From: Bacillota bacterium
Lineage (GTDB): Bacteria > Bacillota > Clostridia > Lachnospirales > Lachnospiraceae
Reading direction: 5' to 3'
Assembly: GCA_023436765.1 (NCBI GenBank)
Contig: JAEZHX010000079.1
Coordinates: 1 to 13,398, forward strand
DNA length: 13,398 nt
Positions 1-6,385 of this stretch are shown in pieces; position 1 is the first letter of the stretch, and each line of letters begins with the position of its first letter. Made by a program: the position numbers and the translations under genes. Under the pieces are notes generated by a model. The model was not told where the DNA came from. It saw only the letters and a program-made list of their open reading frames with translations, and did no database searches.

Positions 1-93
1 TTCCTGTGCAAATGTGACTGGTTCGTAAACCGCTTCGGCCTGGAACGTTATAGCGGTGTATTCATAAACGAAAAAAATGTTAAGATTGCATAG
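1..93 (+). CDS. C-terminal end of an unidentified protein (5' end outside the window)
   Basis: Frame 1 is open from the first base to a TAG at 91-93 and gives 30 residues ending NEKNVKIA. The other two plus frames close quickly. The residue mix (CKCDWFVNRFGLERY) looks like real coding sequence. A strong terminator lies about 100 bases downstream, as expected for the end of a plus-strand transcription unit. I do not recognise the family; a Cys-x-Cys pair near the visible start is the only notable feature. The fragment is too short for a functional call, and the coding claim itself is moderate. Confidence 0.45.
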   Translation, partial: FLCKCDWFVNRFGLERYSGVFINEKNVKIA

Positions 94-191
94 TGAGTCC
101 GGTTATCACAGGGGCACAAATCAGCACAGAAAGACCCGAAATACTCCTGGTCCTCCCCATGCCATTTAGTCTGTTATTTAGAAAAAGAATT

Positions 192-227
192 CCCGTCCAT
201 TAATGAAAAAATGGACGGGCTCTTTTT
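192..227. terminator. Bidirectional intrinsic terminator
   Basis: A perfect 10-bp stem (CCCGTCCATT at 192-201 with AATGGACGGG at 210-219) closes an 8-base loop and is followed on the plus strand by CTCTTTTT. On the minus strand the stem is followed by AATTCTTTTTCT. It can therefore serve both the partial plus-strand gene on its left and the convergent minus-strand kinase-like/GNAT gene on its right. Confidence 0.9.
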
Positions 228-270
228 GTATCACTCGGCAGTAAAATTACAAGTGATTGATGTCTTTTTA

Positions 271-1383
271 TTATCTCAATTCTTTAACATACAGTCGGTC
301 TGTTCCATCCCCGTAATTTGTAATATCTTTAAGATAATGGTATCCAAACTTTTCATATAAGCCAATATGCTCCGACGGAATGTAAGTTCTTGCAAATCCA
401 TATTGTTTTGCATATTCATTTGCAAAATCAATTAACTTTTGACTAATCCTATATCCACGATAATCTTCCGACACAAAGACACTAGACACCCATGGATATA
501 TTTCAGGTAACGGATAATAATCTGTCTTCATGATAGATACCATTCCTACAATTTGACCGTTTACTATTGCTACAAATGGGGTTTCCCAATCAGTAAACAC
601 CCATGCCCGTAATATTTCCACCATATGTTTTTTTACATCTTCCCAGGAAAAATTCTCAACAAAATAGATTAGTTTATCCGCCAAGTCCGTGTCTTTGTCT
701 ACTTTTTTTATCTCCAATGCATCCATGCTGAACTCATTTTTTACGAATCCAAAGTGTCGCTCTACTTTTCCTACCGTTTCAACGACTGTACTTTTGGGGG
801 TTCTTTCAAGCCAATAATAGCCACTACCCTTGATTTCATTACATTTTTTCTCGTTGAGACTTTTCAAGGTTGCATTACATATCGTCTTCGCTTTCTCAGT
901 ATCAGATGTGCTATTGATAAAGTCACTAAATTCCTGATGGTCTGGGCGATTACAGTAATCATCAATTAAATTCGAAGGTTCTTTTATTAAAAAGACTATT
1001 CTTGATGGTTCCGTAAATTTTTCAGCTTCTTCCACTGTCAAATGACAGTCACACAATACAGTTTGATTTTGTGAAAGGCGAATCAAATCCAATAGCACAA
1101 AATCTAATTGTTCTCTTGTGTTATCAAGCAGCCACTTTTTGTATTCCTCTACAGTACGTCCAAAAAACTCATCAGCATCTTTAAAAACTTTATTCATTGA
1201 CGGTTGAAAAGCAGCATTTGAAATTTTTTGATGATTTGGATACTGCTCATCAATATCATAAACTAATAAATTGTGTCGTTTAGCCAACTCTCGTGAGATG
1301 GTTGTTTTTCCGGCACAAGGTGTTCCGGTTATAAAATAAACATTTTTTAAATATTCTTTGATTACATTATCTTGAAATATCAT
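271..1383 (-). CDS. P-loop kinase-like / GNAT N-acetyltransferase fusion protein
   Basis: A 370-residue two-domain protein. The N-terminal half (about 1-215) has a Walker A loop, GTPCAGKT at residues 20-27, with a shikimate-kinase/AAA-like layout (DIDEQYP follows). This suggests a small-molecule kinase or NTPase. The C-terminal part (about 225-370) is a GNAT acetyltransferase: a beta strand FVAIVNGQIVG, then the acetyl-CoA-binding motif A around 299-320, where RGYRIS replaces the usual RxxGxG, and a final YEKFGYHYL segment. The ATG at 1383 has AAGGAG eight bases upstream. Substrates of both domains are unknown. Kinase-plus-acetyltransferase fusions are known among drug-modifying enzymes (AAC-APH), but this is not that family, so a resistance role is only an inference from the attenuator-like leader upstream. 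The gene is visibly AT-richer than purL or the M42 gene, which fits acquisition by transfer. Confidence 0.85.
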   Translation of the reverse strand: MIFQDNVIKEYLKNVYFITGTPCAGKTTISRELAKRHNLLVYDIDEQYPNHQKISNAAFQPSMNKVFKDADEFFGRTVEEYKKWLLDNTREQLDFVLLDLIRLSQNQTVLCDCHLTVEEAEKFTEPSRIVFLIKEPSNLIDDYCNRPDHQEFSDFINSTSDTEKAKTICNATLKSLNEKKCNEIKGSGYYWLERTPKSTVVETVGKVERHFGFVKNEFSMDALEIKKVDKDTDLADKLIYFVENFSWEDVKKHMVEILRAWVFTDWETPFVAIVNGQIVGMVSIMKTDYYPLPEIYPWVSSVFVSEDYRGYRISQKLIDFANEYAKQYGFARTYIPSEHIGLYEKFGYHYLKDITNYGDGTDRLYVKELR

Positions 1384-1396
1384 TGCAAAATCTCCT

Positions 1397-1459
1397 TATA
1401 TTAAATAGTTTTTTAGTATTTTGCCTGTACATAAAACTATTTAACATAGTTCCATGTAC
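1397..1459 (-). promoter_or_regulatory. Two mutually exclusive hairpins (putative translational attenuator)
   Basis: Read on the minus strand. Hairpin 1 pairs GTACATGGAACTAT (1459-1446) with ATAGTTTTATGTAC (1440-1427): 14 unbroken pairs including two G-U, with a 5-base loop. Hairpin 2 pairs 1448-1433 with 1412-1397: 16 unbroken pairs including one G-U, core TTAAATAGTTTT with AAAACTATTTAA, with a 20-base loop. Both use the shared segment 1440-1433, so only one can form at a time. Hairpin 2 takes in the first A of the AAGGAG binding site (1397-1392) of the kinase/GNAT gene. Hairpin 1 begins on the base after the leader stop codon. Neither is followed by a U run, so translational control is more likely than transcriptional attenuation. 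Confidence 0.65.
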
Positions 1460-1492
1460 TTAGATATTTCTTAATCGTAAGAATGCCACCAT
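1460..1492 (-). CDS. 10-codon leader peptide MVAFLRLRNI
   Basis: A minus-strand ORF of ten codons plus TAA, preceded by GGAGGTG (1506-1500) seven bases before the ATG, a better site than most full genes here. The peptide holds Arg-Leu-Arg at positions 6-8. The R/K-x-R/K motif is the known macrolide/ketolide stalling signal of leaders such as ErmDL (MRLR). A six-pair self-complementary stretch (TTCTTA at 1483-1478, TAAGAA at 1473-1468) lies within it. The stop codon abuts hairpin 1 of the attenuator, and the main gene starts 76 bases downstream. A possible promoter (TTTTCA and TAGTAT, 17 bases apart) lies around 1525-1550 but is weak. That it is translated is inferred from the binding site and placement. 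Confidence 0.6.
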   Translation of the reverse strand: MVAFLRLRNI

Positions 1493-1625
1493 ATATTTTC
1501 ACCTCCACAATTCACTAGATTTATCTATAAGATTTATACTACCACAATTATCCCATTTTGAAAATATAATGAAAATACATTGCCATCTTCATATTAACCT
1601 TATATTCGTGAATATTTTCCTGCCT

Positions 1626-1740
1626 CTACTTAATCAAGATTTCATTTACAATGCGGTGCAGAAGTACATCATGAATTGTCTCATTCCACCTTATGATCCT
1701 CAGTGATTGTGATATCGTCCAACCGATAGAAGCTTTTTTC
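1626..1740 (-). pseudogene. Possible coding remnant downstream of the DUF4097 gene
   Basis: Between the TAG of the DUF4097 gene and the leader region the sequence still reads like protein in two frames. In frame with the DUF4097 gene, directly after its TAG, come 19 codons (containing FYRLDDITITEDH) up to a TGA at 1683-1681. In another frame the sequence continues with RWNETIHDVLLHR to a TAG at 1628-1626. One frameshift would join them into about 37 residues. I do not recognise the family and there is no ribosome binding site of its own. It may be the decayed end of a gene, or chance. No terminator is visible between here and the leader; from 1510 to 1625 I see only AT-rich sequence. Confidence 0.25.
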
Positions 1741-2751
1741 CTAACTGAGTTTTCTGATATTGATTCCGCCGCTTGTTGTTTTAATGATATAAGGCGCATT
1801 GCTTTCATTCTGAGTAGTTACCGGAATTTCGCAGTCAAAGCTGCCGGAAACGGTCTTCTTGTATAGATGAAAGCCTTCAAACGAGGGCATCGTTAAATTT
1901 ACTTCTCCGGATACAGTTTTGATATTGAAATTGGTGGGGATTATCCGGTCCGTAACACCAATTGTTCCCGAGGTACTGTTAGCCAGCAGCTCCTCATAGC
2001 TTCCCTGGAAGGAAATCTCACCGGATACTGTATCGAAATCCAGTTTTTTTGTTACTACATCAGAGAACATAACGGAACCCGAGGTGGAATGGGCCGATAC
2101 ATCCTCAGTTTCCAGACCTTCACCCTTTATTTCTCCTGATACAGTCTTCAGAGTTAACTTCGGAATAAGGATGTTATTCAGTTCCAGTGTTCCCGAGGTG
2201 GATGTAATGTCACCTGTAGCAGCGCTGAGGTCGGCGAGATACCCTTCTCCGGATACTGTCTTTATATGAAGATATCCTGCTTTTAGGCTCTTAACATCTA
2301 CGATAGCCGATACACTATCCAGTGTAACATCACTTAAGTCCGATGCCAGCCCTTCCGGAAGCATTACCTCCAGCTTCTTGGAGGGCAGGGGATCTGACCA
2401 GCTCCCTTTTTTATCACTGTAGCTTACATTTAGCGTATTACCGCTCTTGGAATAGATCAGTTTCTCATCCTCATCCAGGCTTCGCTGAGCATATTCCACC
2501 ATTAGAATCTCTTTACCGTCATAGGGAATCACCGTCACCCTGCCCGCAGTCCAATTAATATCGATACTGTCTACCTTGGCAACTTCTATTTGGTATCTGC
2601 CTTCTTCTTCATAAGGTCCGCTTAAAACCTCTGTTCCGACTACATGATGGAAACGGAAATTATTCCCTAATAGGAACCAGATTGCCAGCCCCAGGAAGAC
2701 AACGAAAACAACCAGCCAGCATACAATTTGAGTTACTTTATATTTATTCAT
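1741..2751 (-). CDS. Membrane-anchored DUF4097-type repeat protein
   Basis: A 336-residue protein from the ATG at 2751, which has GGAGGT just upstream; a longer reading from a TTG at 2787 lacks such a site. One membrane segment (about 8-28) follows a short basic start, so the bulk should lie outside the cell. From about residue 165 it is built of beta-helix-like repeats: TVSGE occurs at 165, 203, 241 and 279, exactly 38 residues apart, with TSG turns near 185, 223 and 260 between them. This is typical of the DUF4097 family, whose biochemical role is not established. It is the last gene of the padR operon, behind a gap with two hairpins. Homologues with this gene order are thought to take part in envelope homeostasis, which is inference here. 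Confidence 0.88.
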   Translation of the reverse strand: MNKYKVTQIVCWLVVFVVFLGLAIWFLLGNNFRFHHVVGTEVLSGPYEEEGRYQIEVAKVDSIDINWTAGRVTVIPYDGKEILMVEYAQRSLDEDEKLIYSKSGNTLNVSYSDKKGSWSDPLPSKKLEVMLPEGLASDLSDVTLDSVSAIVDVKSLKAGYLHIKTVSGEGYLADLSAATGDITSTSGTLELNNILIPKLTLKTVSGEIKGEGLETEDVSAHSTSGSVMFSDVVTKKLDFDTVSGEISFQGSYEELLANSTSGTIGVTDRIIPTNFNIKTVSGEVNLTMPSFEGFHLYKKTVSGSFDCEIPVTTQNESNAPYIIKTTSGGINIRKLS

Positions 2752-2792
2752 ATTACCTCCATAAATCTTTATATTACGGAAGAACAAGGAGT

Positions 2793-2850
2793 GAGCACCT
2801 CTGTGTGATGCTCCGCGGTCTTCCCGTGTGAGGATGTCTTCTCCTCACAC
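2793..2850 (-). other. Two hairpins in the gap before the DUF4097 gene
   Basis: On the minus strand the first hairpin is GTGTGAGGA (2850-2842) with TCCTCACAC (2834-2826), nine perfect pairs and a 7-base loop. The second is GAGCATC (2813-2807) with GGTGCTC (2799-2793), seven pairs including one G-U, with a 7-base loop. Neither is followed by a U run, so they are not ordinary terminators. They may set RNA processing or stability and so the ratio of DUF4097 product to the two upstream products. Confidence 0.55.
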
Positions 2851-2858
2851 TTCACACA

Positions 2859-3506
2859 TTACTTTCTGATTGAAGTAAAAATATTAATCAATGCTTCAAT
2901 TGCTATGCCGATTACAAAGATAATCCAAGTAATATGCCATGCATAACTTGAAAAGCTGATGATAAAGTATAGTGCCAGTATCATACTCCACAGGGCCACT
3001 GAAATAGATAATCTGGTGGTTCTACGGTCAGCCCTGTTTGTTTTCCATGCCTTAAATTCCTCGACCATAGTATCTTCCACTTTCTCATAATTCGTTTTCG
3101 TCATACCGTTATATATCAGTATTCCGGTAGCAAAGGTTATAATTATGATAAAACCGATGATACCGCTAAAAAAGTAGAACGGGTTTCCCAGAAAAATCAG
3201 AATCGGCACGATGGACAGGATATAGAGCATCACTGCAATCGATGTAAGCATGGCGGATTTCTGTTTGTTCGCAGCCAAAGTAGCAGTATTCTTGACTTTA
3301 TTCATATCACTAACCAGCTCATTGATGTCTCCGATCCCGGCGACAGCAATGTTAAAGGCAGCCTCCTCGCTCTTTCCCTCGTTAATCAGATCCATATATT
3401 TCTCAATCAGGTTCTGAAGCATCTCTTCCTTTAATTCTACAACACTTTTGGTCTGTGGTGCATCCTGAAACAGACCGTCAACATACCTACGTAGCCTTTC
3501 ATCCAT
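2859..3506 (-). CDS. HAAS-domain (DUF1700-like) integral membrane protein
   Basis: 215 residues. The first 70 or so form an all-helical HAAS-type domain (MDERLRRYVDGLF, then ELKEEMLQNL and EEAAFNIAVAGIGD), the domain that regularly accompanies PadR regulators. Four membrane segments follow (about 83-105, 109-134, 166-186, 188-209). The ATG lies inside the end of padR: the two genes overlap by eight bases (ATGGATGA), with GGAGG upstream inside padR, so their translation is probably coupled. Family knowledge points to a membrane partner or sensor acting with PadR. No catalytic residues are seen, and a direct signalling role is inference. Confidence 0.85.
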   Translation of the reverse strand: MDERLRRYVDGLFQDAPQTKSVVELKEEMLQNLIEKYMDLINEGKSEEAAFNIAVAGIGDINELVSDMNKVKNTATLAANKQKSAMLTSIAVMLYILSIVPILIFLGNPFYFFSGIIGFIIIITFATGILIYNGMTKTNYEKVEDTMVEEFKAWKTNRADRRTTRLSISVALWSMILALYFIISFSSYAWHITWIIFVIGIAIEALINIFTSIRK

Positions 3507-3843
3507 TACTCCCTACCTCCGATTCAATCAAACTATCAATCATTGCTTTTGCAATCTTCCAGTCCTTCATAAGCTGTATATAGTTATCTTTTCCTGCTTC
3601 TGTGATCTTGTAATATCTTCTCCGTGCCCCGGTTGTCTCATCTCCCCAATAGGAAAGGATGTATCCTGCCTCCTCCAGCCTACGAAAGGCTGAGTACAGA
3701 GTTGCCTCCTTCAGCTCATACCGTCCACCTGTCTTCTGTTGAATTGCCTTATTAATTTCATATCCATAGCTGTCACCTGCGATCAATTGGGCAAGAATAA
3801 TTGTATCCGTATGTCCTCTGATCAGATCTGCTGCGATTGACAA
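3499..3843 (-). CDS. PadR-family transcriptional regulator
   Basis: 114 residues, the usual length of a short PadR (family s2) protein: a winged helix-turn-helix (LIRGHTDTIILAQLIAGDSY, then TLYSAFRRLEEAGYI and GARRRYYKITEAGK) with a short C-terminal dimerisation helix. The start is a TTG at 3843, chosen because AAGGAG lies eight bases upstream and no in-frame ATG fits. It is first gene of the operon with the HAAS and DUF4097 genes. A strong promoter with an inverted repeat over its -35 box sits directly upstream, so PadR very likely represses its own operon. The inducing signal is unknown. Confidence 0.92.
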   Translation of the reverse strand: MSIAADLIRGHTDTIILAQLIAGDSYGYEINKAIQQKTGGRYELKEATLYSAFRRLEEAGYILSYWGDETTGARRRYYKITEAGKDNYIQLMKDWKIAKAMIDSLIESEVGSNG

Positions 3844-3882
3844 TATATCATCTCCTTCTATTGTAATTATTTGTTTAGCTAC

Positions 3883-3911
3883 ACAATATCATAATATACC
3901 TCGCCTGTCAA
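3883..3911 (-). promoter_or_regulatory. Promoter of the padR operon
   Basis: On the minus strand a perfect -35 TTGACA (3911-3906) is followed after 17 bases by TATTGT (3888-3883). The latter is preceded by TGA, giving an extended -10. Transcription should begin near 3876, leaving a leader of about 33 bases with the AAGGAG site. Confidence 0.8.
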
Positions 3912-3918
3912 GGTATAT
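3894..3918. promoter_or_regulatory. Inverted repeat, probable PadR operator
   Basis: AGGTATAT (3911-3918) and ATATACCT (3894-3901) are exact reverse complements with nine bases between them. The repeat covers the -35 box and part of the spacer of the padR promoter, so a dimer bound here would block RNA polymerase. PadR proteins are known to bind inverted repeats at their own promoters; binding by this PadR is inferred. Confidence 0.65.
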
Positions 3919-4024
3919 ATTATATTAATGTAAATATTTTTTATTGGTATCAAACAATTCAATATAATCTACGTGAGAAGCTATTTTGCCCGCCGTAATC
4001 CCTTATCGTTCTTCCTAGAACCTT

Positions 4025-4094
4025 AAAAAAGAAAAGCTATCCCTTCTGTTACATAACCATCATGGTTTGATGGTTCGTATCATTCGGATAGCTT
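4025..4094 (-). terminator. Composite hairpin terminator after the M42 peptidase gene
   Basis: The outer stem AAGCTATCC (4034-4042) pairs with GGATAGCTT (4086-4094). Inside it a second stem, AACCATCA (4055-4062) with TGATGGTT (4068-4075), closes a 5-base loop. On the minus strand the structure runs straight into TTTTCTTTTTT, so it ends transcription from the M42 gene, about 94 bases after its stop codon. The rest of the gap 3919-4187 holds nothing I can assign. Confidence 0.8.
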
Positions 4095-4187
4095 CTGGTC
4101 TGTAATGTTTGACGAATCATAAGGACACCGATGTTCCCCTGTTGAGGTTCTGTCCCTTCATTCCTACTTCTATGTTGTATGTTCGGC

Positions 4188-5213
4188 TTATAGGATATAT
4201 GCCTTAAGCAGCTTCAAAGTATTTTCCAGTCCTCTTCGGTGGGTTCTCTCCATCCCGTGGGAGGCATGCACCCCCTGTCCAATCAAGGCTCCGCAGATAT
4301 CATTACCGCCGCGGAGTGCTGAAGATACATCCGAGCCGTAATAGGGGAAGATATCTACGACATAATCAATCCCATTTTCCTTAGCCAGGGTAATTAAACG
4401 GTTGGTCATCTCATAATCATAGGGGCCGGAGGAATCCTTGGCACAGATGGATACCTTGTATTCGGAACCATTAAGATCGTCTCCGATCACACCCATATCC
4501 ACCGCCAAAAACTCAGTAATTTCTTTCGGAACCCAGCTGGCACCGAACCCAACCTCTTCATAATTACTGATCAGGAGCTTCAGGTTCTTCTTCGGAAGCC
4601 GTCTGGAATCGGACAGCTCTCTTAACAGCCCGAGCAGTACTGCAACGGACGCCTTATCATCCAGGTGTCTGGATTTGATGAAACCCTGCTCTGTATATTG
4701 GAATTTAGCATCGAAGCTGATATAATCACCGCTGTTGATACCCAGCTTCAGAACATCCTCCCTGCTTTCCACGATTTCGTCGATCCTGATCAACATGTTC
4801 CTGTCCGTTCGTTCAATGGTCTTCGCATCCTCATAGCTATGGATGGAATGACTCTTAATCAGGATTGTTCCGGTATACACCCTGCCATCCCTCGTATGAA
4901 TGCTGCAATAGCTTCCCTCTATGCTGTGGATCGTATAGCCGCCGACCAGGGTGAATTTCAGTGTACCATCCCTATCGATGGATCGCACCATGGCGCCGAG
5001 GGTATCCACGTGGGCGGAAAGTCCAAGGGTCTCTTCCTCCTGCCCTTTCACCGAAATGATCAGTCCTCCCTTACGGCTTAATTCACAGGAATAACCAAAG
5101 CCTTCTGCCTCAGCCTTCACAAAAGCCATGACTTCCCTGGTGAAACCTGAGGGGCTTGGAATATTCACCATTTTTTCAATTGTCTTTATAATATAATCGA
5201 TTGTCTCCATCAT
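4188..5213 (-). CDS. M42-family metallo-aminopeptidase / endoglucanase-like
   Basis: 341 residues, the normal length for M42 (TET-type) cytoplasmic aminopeptidases, which bind two metal ions, form dodecamers and trim peptides. All expected residues are visible: H68 and D70 in AHVDTLG, bridging D185 in HLDDKAS, the catalytic pair E219/E220 in NYEEVG, D239 in AVDMG and H319 in ASHGMERT. No signal peptide is present. The start is ATG ATG at 5213/5210 with only a weak site (GGTAAG), so the exact start is uncertain and expression may be modest. Some family members were once called cellulase M, but peptidase activity is the safer call. Imperfect 18-base repeats lie just upstream, and a composite terminator follows. 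Confidence 0.93.
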   Translation of the reverse strand: MMETIDYIIKTIEKMVNIPSPSGFTREVMAFVKAEAEGFGYSCELSRKGGLIISVKGQEEETLGLSAHVDTLGAMVRSIDRDGTLKFTLVGGYTIHSIEGSYCSIHTRDGRVYTGTILIKSHSIHSYEDAKTIERTDRNMLIRIDEIVESREDVLKLGINSGDYISFDAKFQYTEQGFIKSRHLDDKASVAVLLGLLRELSDSRRLPKKNLKLLISNYEEVGFGASWVPKEITEFLAVDMGVIGDDLNGSEYKVSICAKDSSGPYDYEMTNRLITLAKENGIDYVVDIFPYYGSDVSSALRGGNDICGALIGQGVHASHGMERTHRRGLENTLKLLKAYIL

Positions 5214-5223
5214 AAACTTACCA

Positions 5224-5283
5224 GATATCGCTATATATCATCATATCGCTAGATATCACTATATCTCAGGATATCATAATGTC
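5224..5283 (-). repeat. Degenerate 18-bp tandem repeats upstream of the M42 gene
   Basis: Read on the minus strand, three 18-base units lie end to end. GACATTATGATATCCTGA (5283-5266) is followed by GATATAGTGATATCTAGC (5265-5248) and GATATGATGATATATAGC (5247-5230), then a partial GATATC (5229-5224). The second and third units share 15 of 18 bases, and the first and second share 12. The array ends ten bases before the ATG of the M42 gene, so it lies in its 5' untranslated region. GATATC occurs four times. The remaining gap 5284-5424 has no terminator or clear promoter that I can see. Confidence 0.6.
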
Positions 5284-5424
5284 GCAGATATCTTACTCCT
5301 TTCTATTCTTCCTAGGTATATTTTTCTTCTGCTGTAACACAGAGACCGCCACCCGTTCTAATCTTCCTACTGCCTTTCTGTAGCATAATATTCTTTTGAG
5401 GAATTATGAGGTCAGATCTCTGAA

Positions 5425-6201
5425 TTATATACTATAAACTACATACTCTCTGTCAAACCGATACCCAAGCTTCTCTGCCAGGGCTACGGAGGCTATATTT
5501 GCTGCATCCCAACGGGGATAGAGCTTACGGTCCAGACATTCCAGAATGAGTTTGGACGCACAGGCCTTGGCTAAACCCTTTTTGCGATATTCCTGTTTCG
5601 TCTCAACATTTATCTCGATCATACCTTCACAATAGGTATAGGAGGAGGCTCCGGCGATGATTTCTCCCCCCTGTAAAATCACATACCCGATCCCATGCTC
5701 CATAAAATCCTGTACGGAGTTAAAATTTGAACAAAAGTCCTGAGTCCATGCTTGCCCCAGGGCCAGTCGGTTAATCTCTTCATTCATCCTAACCACGGGA
5801 TAATTTGTTTCTGTTTCTGCAACAAATCCTCTCAGCAGCTCAGGATCAAACCATTCCATCCGTCCCTCCAGTGCGTAGCGGCTGAAGCTTCTGAAGCTCG
5901 ACGGGAATTTCTTCTCCAACTCCGACAGAACCGGCTCCCACTGCTCCTCTGCATGAATGATCTTACCGGAACACAAATCTGAAATAATATGAAGAATATC
6001 AGTCTTAACATCCTTATTATAATTACCCAGTAGGTAACAGAAGTCACCGGTTATTACCAGAGAACAGCCGGGCCTTTCCCCATGGTCTACCCATAACCTG
6101 CCCATCCTTCCTTCAACTGCAGAGAATAGGGTTACTTCGTCCTCCCTCCCTGTACATAATCCCTTAATACATAATCTCTCCTCACCGAATAGTTCCCTCA
6201 T
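5425..6201 (-). CDS. GNAT-family N-acetyltransferase
   Basis: 258 residues. The C-terminal half is a GNAT domain: a YVILQGGEIIAGASSY strand pair, then IEINVETKQEYRKKGLA with the acetyl-CoA pyrophosphate loop RKKGLA at about 206-211, then DAANIASVALAEKLGY. The N-terminal half (about 1-120) matches the two-part layout of the GNAT_acetyltran group (PF12746 type). The substrate is unknown. The ATG at 6201 has GGGAGG seven bases upstream. A short ORF with its own binding site overlaps this start. The M42 gene lies 211 bases downstream with no terminator seen between, so co-transcription is possible. Confidence 0.85.
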   Translation of the reverse strand: MRELFGEERLCIKGLCTGREDEVTLFSAVEGRMGRLWVDHGERPGCSLVITGDFCYLLGNYNKDVKTDILHIISDLCSGKIIHAEEQWEPVLSELEKKFPSSFRSFSRYALEGRMEWFDPELLRGFVAETETNYPVVRMNEEINRLALGQAWTQDFCSNFNSVQDFMEHGIGYVILQGGEIIAGASSYTYCEGMIEINVETKQEYRKKGLAKACASKLILECLDRKLYPRWDAANIASVALAEKLGYRFDREYVVYSI

Positions 6202-6229
6202 TCTTGACCTCCCATAAAACGTCCGGCAT
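6182..6229 (-). CDS. Possible 15-codon upstream ORF overlapping the GNAT start
   Basis: On the minus strand ATG at 6229 opens a 15-codon frame (MPDVLWEVKNEGTIR) ending at TGA 6184-6182, inside the GNAT gene in another frame. It has its own AAGGAG five bases before the ATG. If translated, it would carry ribosomes across the GNAT binding site and start. There is no evidence for the peptide beyond the binding site; chance is quite possible. Confidence 0.25.
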   Translation of the reverse strand: MPDVLWEVKNEGTIR

Positions 6230-6244
6230 CCTGACTCCTTGACT

Positions 6245-6323
6245 TATGTATCATATAACCATATTTTCTTCCCCTATTATACCCTAAATTAACCTCCGGG
6301 ACTACTGTATATATGTATCATAT
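6245..6323. repeat. 12-bp direct repeat pair upstream of the GNAT gene
   Basis: TATGTATCATAT occurs exactly at 6245-6256 and again at 6312-6323. A TATAAT-like -10 element on the minus strand lies between the copies, near 6280, without a convincing -35. The pair could be a regulator site or chance in AT-rich DNA. Confidence 0.4.
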
Positions 6324-6351
6324 GTGCAAAATTCAAGTTTCTATAAATTTT

Positions 6352-6378
6352 TCAGGGCTACCGTTACGGTAGCCCTGA
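6352..6378 (-). terminator. Hairpin after the lipoprotein gene
   Basis: TCAGGGCTACCG (6352-6363) pairs perfectly with CGGTAGCCCTGA (6367-6378), 12 pairs around a 3-base loop, starting eight bases after the lipoprotein stop codon. On the minus strand it is followed by AAAAATTTAT rather than a clean U run, while on the plus strand GTTTTATTTATT follows. It most likely ends the lipoprotein transcript, perhaps imperfectly. Confidence 0.7.
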
Positions 6379-6385
6379 GTTTTAT

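Noticed and set aside
5294..5320. AAAGGAG on the minus strand upstream of the M42 gene
   Set aside because: No start codon lies at a usable distance, and the M42 ATG is about 80 bases further on.
5333..5407. Short minus-strand frame MLQKGSRKIRTGG... between the GNAT and M42 genes
   Set aside because: No ribosome binding site and no recognisable sequence.
6265..6300. TATAAT as a full promoter for the GNAT gene
   Set aside because: No acceptable -35 box 16-18 bases upstream and no extended -10, so only the -10-like element is mentioned.
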